A stretch of 54,266 bases of DNA, from NCBI RefSeq assembly GCF_001514195.1, contig NZ_KQ948743.1:150598-204863 (forward strand). Direction: 5' to 3'. This stretch comes from Streptomyces griseorubiginosus (GTDB taxonomy: Bacteria > Actinomycetota > Actinomycetes > Streptomycetales > Streptomycetaceae). Below, in pieces: positions 48,089 through 54,266 of this stretch. The notes beneath the pieces are model-generated. The model searched no databases, was not told the origin of the DNA, and was given only the letters and a program-made list of their open reading frames with translations. Within the stretch, counting starts at the first letter, position 1. Each line of letters starts with the position of its first letter. A program made the translations under genes and the position numbers.

Positions 48089-50209
48089 TCAGTCGGCCGG
48101 GGTCAGGGCGACCTCGGCGCTGCCCGAGAGGGACGGCAGGCCGGCCGGGGGTGTGTCGGTGTAGGTGGCGTTGAAGACCGCCTTGAGGTTGTCCGAGCCT
48201 GAGTGGCCGCCGTCCACGAAGGTCTTGAACGATCCGGAGCAGCCGTTGCTCGTCGACAGCGGGTGCCCGTGCGAGTCGTGGCCGAGGATGAACGAGACGC
48301 TGACCTTCGCGCAGTCCACCGGTTGGTCGTCGGTGACGGTGACCTGCCAGGTGACCGTGTCACCCCAGTGGAACGGGGTGCCGCCGTGCGGGGCCGGGTC
48401 GGTGGTGAGCGCGACGACCGGCGCCTTGTTGCCGACGACGACGGGAACCGACGCGGAGGCCGAACGCCCGGTGCTGTCGGTGACCTTCAGCGTGGCGTCG
48501 TAGACGGCGTTCTCGGTGAACGTGTGCTTCGGGTTCGCCTCCCTGGAGTCGACCGTGCCGTTCGCGTCGAAGTCCCAGGCGTAGCGCAGGGCGTCGCCGT
48601 CGGCGTCCGTCGTGCCGGCGCTGGAGAACTGGACGGTCAGCGGGGTGGTGCCGTTGACCACGTCGGCCGCCACCTTGGGCTCCGGGGTGCGGTTGCCGCG
48701 GGTGAAGTCGATGCGGGAGAGCTGGGCCTCGGGCAGTTCCGCGAAGTAGCCGGTGCCGTATTCGAGGACGTACAGGGCGCCGTCGGGGCCGAACTCGGCG
48801 TCGATCGGGCCGTCCGTCTTGATCGTGGGGATCGCGTCCTCGATCTTGAGGACCTCGTTCTTCTTGCCGAGGGTGATGGCCTTCATCTGGTCACGGGTCC
48901 ACTCGTAGAAGAGCGGCTTGCCGTCGAAGTACTGCGGCCAGCGGTTCTGGGCCTTGTTGCCCTTGTCGTACTGGTAGACCGGGCCGCCCATGGGGCCGAT
49001 GCCGCCCGTGCCGAGCTCCGGGAACTCCGCGGAGGCCCCGTAGCCGTACACGATCTCCGCGTCCTCGACCGGGGGCAGCACGCTGCGGCCGGTGTTGTGG
49101 CGCGAGTCGTTGACCGGCTTCGCGCAGTCGAAGGCGCCGCTGGAGGTCTGGGTGGCGAAGTCGTAGTCCTGGTACGGCATGTCCTGGGTCACGCAGAACG
49201 GCCAGCCGTAGTTGGCGGGGCGGTCGATGACCATCCAGCGTCCGTGGCCGGCGGGGCCGCGGCCCGGGTTGGCGGTGTTGGCGTCGGGCGAGTAGTCGCC
49301 GACGTAGACCTCGCCGGTCTTGTCGTCGACGCCGAAGCGGAAGGGGTTGCGCAGGCCCATGGCGTAGATCTCGGGGCGGGTCTTCGGGGTGCCCGGTGCG
49401 AAGAGGTTGCCGTGCGGGATCCGGTATCCGCCACCGGGCTTGACCTGGATACGCAGGACCTTGCCGCGCAGGTCGTTGGTGTTGCCCGCGGTGCGCCGCG
49501 CGTCGTAGGCCGGGTTGCGCTCGACGCGGTCGTCGAGCGGGGCGTAGCCGTCGGAGGAGAAGGGGTTGGAGTCGTCGCCGGTCGACAGGAACAGGGTGCC
49601 CTTGCGGTCGAAGTCGATCTTTCCGCCGACGTGACAGCAGATGCCGCGGTCGGCCGGTACGTCGATGACCTTCTGCTCGGTGGCGAAGTCGAGCTTGTTG
49701 CCCACGAGTTTGAACCGCGACAGGCGGGTGACGCCCTTGTACTTGGCGAAGTCCGCGTCCGTGCCGAACTGGGGTGCGTCGCCCTCGTTGACTCCCGGGG
49801 TGGCCGGGTCGTCCATGGGGGTGTCGAGGCGGGGCGAGTAGTAGAGGTACACCCAGTGGTTCTTGGCGAAGCCGGGGTCCACGGCGATGCCCTGCACACC
49901 CTCTTCGTCGTGCTGGTAGAGCCCCGCCGGGCTCTTCTTCATGTCGGCGGCGAGGAAGTTCACGCCGCTCTTGGGATCGTGGATGCGGACCTCGCCGGTA
50001 CGTGCCGTGTGCAGCACCCGCCGGTCGGGGAGCACGGCGAGGGCCATGGGCTCGCCGGGGCGGTCGTTGAGGGTGACCTTCTGGAAGTCCGACGCGGCCG
50101 GCGGTGCGGGGTCCGGTTTGGCGGCCTGCGCCGGGGTGAGGGGCAGGAGCCCGACGGCTCCGGCCAGGGTGGCGGCCCCTAGGAGGGTGACGATCCGTCT
50201 GGTGCGCAC
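48089..50209 (-). CDS. Secreted PQQ-dependent sugar dehydrogenase-like protein with PKD domain
   Basis: A 706-residue exported protein. A signal peptide (about 1-29, ending TPAQA) is followed by a six-bladed glucose/sorbosone dehydrogenase propeller (about 40-490). The propeller has VLPDRRVLHTARTGEVRI, GVQGIAVDPGFAKNHWVYLYYSP, GGKIDFDRKGTLFLSTGDD and EIYAMGLRNPFRFGVD, the usual quinoprotein signatures. A PKD domain (about 505-595, WDFDANGTVDSREANPKHTF) and a final immunoglobulin-like domain with two Cys follow. It oxidises sugars or similar alcohols outside the cell if PQQ is available. GTG 50209 follows AAGGAG. It is downstream of the Tat-exported isomerase gene on the same strand. Confidence 0.9.
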   Translation of the reverse strand: MRTRRIVTLLGAATLAGAVGLLPLTPAQAAKPDPAPPAASDFQKVTLNDRPGEPMALAVLPDRRVLHTARTGEVRIHDPKSGVNFLAADMKKSPAGLYQHDEEGVQGIAVDPGFAKNHWVYLYYSPRLDTPMDDPATPGVNEGDAPQFGTDADFAKYKGVTRLSRFKLVGNKLDFATEQKVIDVPADRGICCHVGGKIDFDRKGTLFLSTGDDSNPFSSDGYAPLDDRVERNPAYDARRTAGNTNDLRGKVLRIQVKPGGGYRIPHGNLFAPGTPKTRPEIYAMGLRNPFRFGVDDKTGEVYVGDYSPDANTANPGRGPAGHGRWMVIDRPANYGWPFCVTQDMPYQDYDFATQTSSGAFDCAKPVNDSRHNTGRSVLPPVEDAEIVYGYGASAEFPELGTGGIGPMGGPVYQYDKGNKAQNRWPQYFDGKPLFYEWTRDQMKAITLGKKNEVLKIEDAIPTIKTDGPIDAEFGPDGALYVLEYGTGYFAELPEAQLSRIDFTRGNRTPEPKVAADVVNGTTPLTVQFSSAGTTDADGDALRYAWDFDANGTVDSREANPKHTFTENAVYDATLKVTDSTGRSASASVPVVVGNKAPVVALTTDPAPHGGTPFHWGDTVTWQVTVTDDQPVDCAKVSVSFILGHDSHGHPLSTSNGCSGSFKTFVDGGHSGSDNLKAVFNATYTDTPPAGLPSLSGSAEVALTPAD

Positions 50210-50233
50210 TCAGAACTCCTTCGGTCTGGTCTG

Positions 50234-50269
50234 CCGGCCGGCCGCGAAGCGGTTCGCAAGGCCGGCCGG
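50234..50269. terminator. Strong hairpin between isomerase and dehydrogenase genes
   Basis: CCGGCCGGCC plus GCGAA (50234-50248) pairs with TTCGC (50253-50257) and, after an AA bulge, GGCCGGCCGG (50260-50269); loop GCGG. It is 25 bp upstream of the dehydrogenase start, so it may end the upstream transcript or fold in the dehydrogenase leader. Confidence 0.65.
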
Positions 50270-50349
50270 CCGCTGCGGGTTGGAGGCGGATCAGGAGCCA
50301 GGCGCGCTCTGCACGTCGGACGGCGAAGCGCGCCTGGTGGGTGGACGCA

Positions 50350-50420
50350 TGACGCTTCGTCAGCGACGGACAGTCGCGTGACGCTTCGTCAGGGCACAGT
50401 GCGAGGAGGGTGCTTCGTCA
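50350..50420. repeat. Repeated TGACGCTTCGTCA dyad
   Basis: TGACG-CTT-CGTCA occurs at 50350-50362 and 50379-50391, with a third partial copy (TGCTTCGTCA) at 50411-50420 overlapping the stop of the isomerase gene. Spacing is about 30 bp. The sequence is symmetrical, so it could be a protein site or small hairpins. Confidence 0.6.
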
Positions 50421-51581
50421 GTGGCGGGCGCGCAGGGCCGCCAGGTTCTGGTAGCCGATGCGGGCGAAGTCCAGGGACTGGCCGGGCACGGTCGTGCTGG
50501 GCGCGTTGTCCTGCTCGACCATCGGGTTGCGGTAGTTCTTCGCTCCCACCCGGGTGAAGAAGCGCCGGTAGTCGATGTCACCCGTGCCGAACGGCACCAT
50601 GTCGTAGCCCAGACCGCTCTGCGGGTTGACGACACCGTCCTTGGCGTGGAAGAGCGGGAAACGGGCGCTGTTGCGCTGGACGAGTGCGGCCGGGTCGAAG
50701 ACGTTCTCGCGCTGGGAGCCGTCGTGGGCGGTGTAGGTGTGGAACTTGTACTGGGCCACGTGCGCCCAGAAGACGTCGAGCTCCAGGTAGACGCTCTTGC
50801 GGTCGGTCACCTTCAGGAAGTACTCCAGCTTGCGGATGCCGGAGCTGCGCGTGGGCCGGCCCTGGGCGTCGAGCGGCCCGCCGTCGAGCAGGAAGTCGTA
50901 GGCGGCGTCGTGGTTGTGGGTGTACAGCTTGATGCCTTCACGGCAGGCGATGGCGCCCAGCGTGTTCCACTTCTCCGCGGCGACGTCCCAGTCCGCCCGG
51001 TAGGCCGTGTTGGTGGGGTCGGCGCCGGTGCCCATGTGGTCCATGCCGATGATGTTGGCGATCTCCAGCCAGCGCTTGAAGGTGTCCCGGTCCGCCGTCG
51101 TGAGCGGCCAGGACGGCGGGATGTAGCCGTGGCTGCCCTGTGCCCGCAGGCCGTACTCGTCGAGCCAGGAGCGCAGCAGCTTCGCGCCCTGGACCGTGCC
51201 CAGGTCGGCGCCACCGGCCGCGTTGGCGTGCTGGCCGTATCCGGCGAACTCCACCTGGTGGTAGCCGAAACGCGACAGCTGCTTGAACACCTCGCGGAAG
51301 CCGGAGGGCAGGTCCGAGGCGAGCGGGTCGCGGGCTATCGCGTCCCTGACGGTGTAGAGGATGATGCCGCGCTTGTGCGGCGGGACCAGGGCGGAACGGC
51401 CGTGGTCGTGGCCGCCGGCCTGCGCTCTGTCCTGCGCCAGGGCGGGGCCGGCGCCGAAGACCGGGGCCGCGATCGCCGCCCCGGTGACGGCCGTGCAGGT
51501 GCTGAGGAAGCGGCGGCGGCTGACGCCGAGGGTGCGGCGCAGGGCGTCGCCGGTGACGGCTTCGTCGTTGAACGCGGTCAC
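50418..51581 (-). CDS. Tat-exported TIM-barrel sugar phosphate isomerase/epimerase
   Basis: A 387-residue protein of the xylose isomerase-like TIM-barrel superfamily. A twin-arginine signal (SRRRFLSTCTAVTGAAIAAPVFGAGPALA) precedes a His/Asp-rich linker. The barrel contains VEFAGYG, ANIIGMDHMGTG, YTHNHDAAY (Glu/His region), LELDVFWAH and FHAKDG, where the metal-binding Glu, Asp and His residues are expected. Such secreted relatives are often paired with ThuA- or PQQ-type sugar proteins, as here with the next gene. GTG 51581 has GTGAGAA upstream, a weak site. Confidence 0.88.
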   Translation of the reverse strand: MTAFNDEAVTGDALRRTLGVSRRRFLSTCTAVTGAAIAAPVFGAGPALAQDRAQAGGHDHGRSALVPPHKRGIILYTVRDAIARDPLASDLPSGFREVFKQLSRFGYHQVEFAGYGQHANAAGGADLGTVQGAKLLRSWLDEYGLRAQGSHGYIPPSWPLTTADRDTFKRWLEIANIIGMDHMGTGADPTNTAYRADWDVAAEKWNTLGAIACREGIKLYTHNHDAAYDFLLDGGPLDAQGRPTRSSGIRKLEYFLKVTDRKSVYLELDVFWAHVAQYKFHTYTAHDGSQRENVFDPAALVQRNSARFPLFHAKDGVVNPQSGLGYDMVPFGTGDIDYRRFFTRVGAKNYRNPMVEQDNAPSTTVPGQSLDFARIGYQNLAALRARH

Positions 51582-51894
51582 AGGGTTCTCACTTTCGTCG
51601 TCGCGGTGCTGCGGGTGCCTCGCGGCTTCCGTCTCCGCCTCGGGCGGGGCCGGCGAGCCGCGGGAGAAGGGACTTCACTTCGGTGGCCGCTGCACGGCCG
51701 GGTACTGCGCGGGGTGGAGCAGCGGGGGGTGGAGAAACGGGGGGTGGAGAACAGGACGAGCGGACCGGGGTCGACGCTCGTAAGGAGGCCGCATCGCGGG
51801 GTGACGGGCCGAGGGGGTGACGAGCGGGTGCCATCGCTCTACGGCGACGCAGTCGGCCCTTGCCGTGGGGTGGCCGGTAGCCGGAAGGGGCGCG
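51582..51894. other. Intergenic stretch
   Basis: About 310 bp without a supported gene. It contains a direct repeat of GGGGGGTGGAGAA (about 51725-51753) and should hold the promoter of the Tat-exported isomerase. Confidence 0.4.
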
Positions 51895-53046
51895 TCACGG
51901 TGCCTCCCGCAGGCGGTCGGCGAAGGACAGCAGGGCGGTGAACTGCTCCGAGAGACCCGCCGGCCCCCCGTCGGGATCCTTGAAGTAGAAGCCCAGTTGC
52001 GGCAGCGGGCCGGACAGGCCCGCTTCATGGGCGCGGGCGACGAGGCGGGCCAGGTCGAGCACGAGGGGCGCGGCCAGGGCCGAGTCGCAGCCCTGCCAGG
52101 TGGTCTGGAGGACCATCCGCGTGCCGAGGAAGCCGTCGAAGGCGATGTGGTCCCAGGCGGTCTTCCAGTCGCCGAGCGCGGGTACGTCGTCGATGTGCAC
52201 CTCGCCCTGCGGTGTGCGCCCGAGGGTGTCGGCGAGGACGCGTTCCTTGCCGGCGTTCTTCGCCGCTGCGGCGGCCGGGTCGGCCAGGGCGGCCCCGTCG
52301 CCGCCGCCCAGCAGATTGGTCCCGGACCAGGCGCGGACCGTGAGGGCCCGCTGGACGAACATCGGCGCCAGTACGGCCCGTAGCAGGGTCTGGCCGGTCT
52401 TGCCGTCCCGGCCCGCGTGCGGCAGCGCCCGGGCGGCGGCGGCTTCCGTGAGGGCCGGGGTGCGCAGCCCGGTGGACGGTGTGAAGTTGACGTGGGGGCA
52501 CCCGGCTCGTACGGCAGCGGCCGCGTACAGGGAGCTGGGCGGCAGCCGCACGGCGTCCGGCGCCGGGACCGGCTCGGTGGAGGAGAGGTTGACGACGACC
52601 ACCCGGGCCAGTGCGTTGCGCACCCGGAACGAGGTGAGGTCGGCCGAGAAGTCCGCGATGAGCTCCTCGTCGCTTCGCGGGTCGTCGGGAAGCGGGCCGC
52701 CGAGCCGTATCTCCTCGTCGGCGGCCTGGAGTTCGGCGCGTACGGCGGGGGCGAGTCCGTGCGGCAGGACGCCCGCTTCGGTGAGGTGTTCGGCCCGCTT
52801 GGGCAGCGGGGAGTGGACGGTGTCGTGGCCGCCGAAGACGAGTGAGGTCAGGGGCGGCAGGCCGGTGCCGTCGAAGGGCGCGGTCTCGGTGACCATGCCG
52901 GTCGGCGGGTGCAGTCCGGCGGCGACGGCCGCGCATCCGGCGACGGCGGTGGTGGCGACCGATCCGCGGGCTCCGACGAACCAGACACCGGTACGTGCGG
53001 TGGTCCCGGCGGTCCCGGGCTTCGATGCGTTCCCGTCGTTGTTCAC
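51895..53046 (-). CDS. Inositol-3-phosphate synthase family protein
   Basis: A 383-residue NAD-dependent enzyme related to myo-inositol-1-phosphate synthase. The Rossmann start is VWFVGARGSVATTAVAGCAA. SFRVRNALARVVVVNLSSTEPV, VNFTPSTGLRTPAL, GRDGKTGQTLLRAVLAPMF and AWSGTNLLGGGDGAALADP follow the synthase pattern. The SGTN-LGxxDGxxL motif and the Lys in DGKTGQT are key active-site features. It makes inositol phosphate or a related cyclitol. GTG 53046 follows GGGAGG; ATG 53064 lacks a site. Nearby TIM-barrel isomerases suggest a cyclitol or sugar-modification pathway. Confidence 0.88.
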   Translation of the reverse strand: MNNDGNASKPGTAGTTARTGVWFVGARGSVATTAVAGCAAVAAGLHPPTGMVTETAPFDGTGLPPLTSLVFGGHDTVHSPLPKRAEHLTEAGVLPHGLAPAVRAELQAADEEIRLGGPLPDDPRSDEELIADFSADLTSFRVRNALARVVVVNLSSTEPVPAPDAVRLPPSSLYAAAAVRAGCPHVNFTPSTGLRTPALTEAAAARALPHAGRDGKTGQTLLRAVLAPMFVQRALTVRAWSGTNLLGGGDGAALADPAAAAAKNAGKERVLADTLGRTPQGEVHIDDVPALGDWKTAWDHIAFDGFLGTRMVLQTTWQGCDSALAAPLVLDLARLVARAHEAGLSGPLPQLGFYFKDPDGGPAGLSEQFTALLSFADRLREAP

Positions 53047-53064
53047 GGGCTGCCTCCCTGCCAT

Positions 53065-53574
53065 GTCGTTGGTCCGGTGCGGTTGGAGGACGGTCGGCGG
53101 GGGCGCGGGGCCCCTCGCCCACCGTCGGCATGGGGACGGCTTCGGCCGCGCGGTCCGGAGGGCTGCTCCGTGGTGGTGGACGCGGCTGCGCTGTGCGGGG
53201 CGGCAAGGAGCCGCCGGTCCGAGATGCGGGTGTCTTGGGGCTGTTGGCCCTGTGCGGTGCGAGGTCTGCGGGACTGCGAGTCTGCGGATCTGCGGGGTCT
53301 GCGGGGTCTGGCGGGGTCGTCCTTCGTCGGTCGGTCGAACGAGGGTGCGCCGTACGGCCTCAACGCGTCGTCAGTTGCGAACCACTGTGTGGTTCCTGTG
53401 CTCGAAGGGACCGTAGCCCCGTTCGTCCTTGGCCGGAACCCCTTGCGCAGCGAAACGGCGAACTTCTTCCAGAATCAGGACAAAGGCGGGGCGGGGCAGC
53501 CCGAATCGACCTGGCGGCCGCGTTGTGACGGTTTGTCAGCGGCCTGCCCGGTTCACGCTCGTGCGATGGACGGC
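53065..53574. other. Intergenic region with short repeats and a dyad
   Basis: 510 bp without a supported gene. A run of TCTGCGG-type repeats lies at about 53263-53318. A perfect dyad GAACCAC-TGT-GTGGTTC (53379-53395) and a looser CGAAGGGACC...GTTCG pair at 53403-53425 lie further right. The dyad is a candidate operator for the synthase gene about 330 bp away or for an unseen short transcript. Confidence 0.5.
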
Positions 53575-54266
53575 CTAGTTCTCGCCGCCTGCGAACGCGG
53601 CGTCGAAGGAGGCCGACGGGGCCTCGAAGTCGTAGCGCTTGAGACTCTTCAGCGCCTCCGGGGCGCCCTGGAGCCGGTCCATCCCGGCGTCCTCCCACTC
53701 GACCGAGACGGGCCCCTGGTAGTCGATCGAGCGCAGCATGCGGAAGACGTCTTCCCAGGGGACGTTGCCGTGGCCGGCGGAGACGAAGTCCCAGCCGCGG
53801 CGGGGGTCGCCCCAGGCGAGGTGGGAGCCCAGGCGGCCGTTGCGGCCGTCCAGGCGGGTGCGGGCCTCTTTGCAGTCGACGTGGTAGATCCGCTCGCGGA
53901 AGTCGTAGAGGAAGCCGACCGGGTCCAGGTCCTGCCACACGAAGTGGGAGGGGTCGAAGTTCAGCCCGAACGCGCTGCGGTGACCGACCGCTTCCAGGGC
54001 GCGGTGGGTGGTCCAGTAGTCGTAGGCGATCTCGCCGGGGTGGACCTCGTGGGCGAAGCGCACGCCCTCGGCGTCGAAGACGTCCAGGATCGGGTTCCAG
54101 CGCTCGGCGAAGTCCTGGTACCCGCGGTCGATCATCGCCTGGGATGCGGGCGGGAACATCGCCACCAGATGCCAGATCGCCGAGCCGGTGAAGCCGATGA
54201 CGGTCCGGACACCGAAGGCGGCCGCCGCCCGCGCGGTGTCCTTGATCCGCTCCGCCGCCCGCCTGC
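53575..54266 (-). CDS. Sugar phosphate isomerase/epimerase (5' end outside window)
   Basis: The C-terminal 229 residues of a cytoplasmic TIM-barrel isomerase of the IolE/xylose-isomerase-like type; the frame is open to the right edge, so the start is missing. Metal-binding features are clear: HEVHPGEIAYDY (Glu), GLNFDPSHFVWQ (Asp/His), YHVDCKEA (His) and GPVSVEWEDAG (Glu). The segment HLAWGDPRRGWDFVSAGHGNVPWEDVFRML is common to isomerases acting on inositol-derived ketoses. Together with the neighbouring inositol synthase-like gene this points to cyclitol or uncommon sugar metabolism; the exact substrate is not shown. Confidence 0.9.
   Translation of the reverse strand, partial: RRAAERIKDTARAAAAFGVRTVIGFTGSAIWHLVAMFPPASQAMIDRGYQDFAERWNPILDVFDAEGVRFAHEVHPGEIAYDYWTTHRALEAVGHRSAFGLNFDPSHFVWQDLDPVGFLYDFRERIYHVDCKEARTRLDGRNGRLGSHLAWGDPRRGWDFVSAGHGNVPWEDVFRMLRSIDYQGPVSVEWEDAGMDRLQGAPEALKSLKRYDFEAPSASFDAAFAGGEN

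Noticed and set aside
48203..50182. 659-codon plus-strand frame opposite the sugar dehydrogenase
   Set aside because: Shadow frame of low complexity; the minus strand has complete family motifs.
53263..53318. TCTGCGG repeats as a structured element
   Set aside because: Irregular spacing and simple composition; no consistent unit or fold could be defined.

Overview
The window reads as Streptomyces chromosome. It has very high GC, GTG/TTG starts behind GGAGG-type ribosome binding sites, several leaderless genes, and family content typical of the genus (snapalysin, GH10/GH62 enzymes with ricin-type CBM13 modules, paired universal stress proteins, a short MreB-like protein, sulfur-gene leader peptides). 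All family names below come from reading the translated sequence; no database was searched.

Layout. 1-9.7 kb: a zinc-free L33 paralog, secreted snapalysin, an aldo/keto reductase, a GNAT enzyme, a large secreted GH93-like propeller with ricin modules, then a PucR-type regulator divergent from a ferredoxin reductase/fatty-acid desaturase pair. 9.8-11.8 kb: three unrecognised or weakly recognised genes, two of which look leaderless. 11.9-21.8 kb: a dormancy/hypoxia-style island holding a NarL/DevR-type response regulator, a CBS-BON protein, a cyclic-nucleotide-binding protein, a SulP transporter with STAS domain, three universal stress proteins, a zinc alcohol dehydrogenase, PPK2, an Rv1733c-like membrane protein and a STAS protein. 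A shared palindrome, core GGGCCGANCGGYCC, sits at five places in this island. A phosphoketolase gene has been deleted from it, leaving only its two ends. 22.1-32.4 kb: thioesterase/TetR pair, the divergent xlnA/abfB arabinoxylan locus, a TetR/SDR pair with twin operators, a Tat-exported intradiol dioxygenase, an RCC1-like protein, an SGNH hydrolase and a DUF3291 protein.

32.5-39.7 kb: a second stress-like block. On the minus strand are an Rv1733c-like protein, a short MreB-like protein and two TraR/DksA zinc fingers; divergent from them are a histidine kinase, a response regulator, a small exported protein and a fused SecD-SecF. 39.8-42.5 kb: a sulfur leader peptide, a candidate attenuator hairpin, metY and metX (metX apparently starting at CTG inside the metY stop). 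42.7-48.0 kb: a propeller protein, an unknown protein, a serine-hydrolase lipoprotein and three small genes, two of them divergent with overlapping start codons. 48.1 kb to the end: a minus-strand sugar/inositol group comprising a PQQ-type sugar dehydrogenase with PKD domain, a Tat-exported TIM-barrel isomerase, an inositol-3-phosphate synthase-like protein and a second TIM-barrel isomerase cut by the window edge.

The points most worth following are the shared palindrome linking the dormancy genes, the leader-peptide/attenuator unit before metY, the phosphoketolase remnant, the inverted xylan-type boxes between xlnA and abfB, and the repeat arrays at 3.1, 34.4 and 46.5 kb. No tRNA, rRNA, CRISPR array or insertion sequence was recognised.
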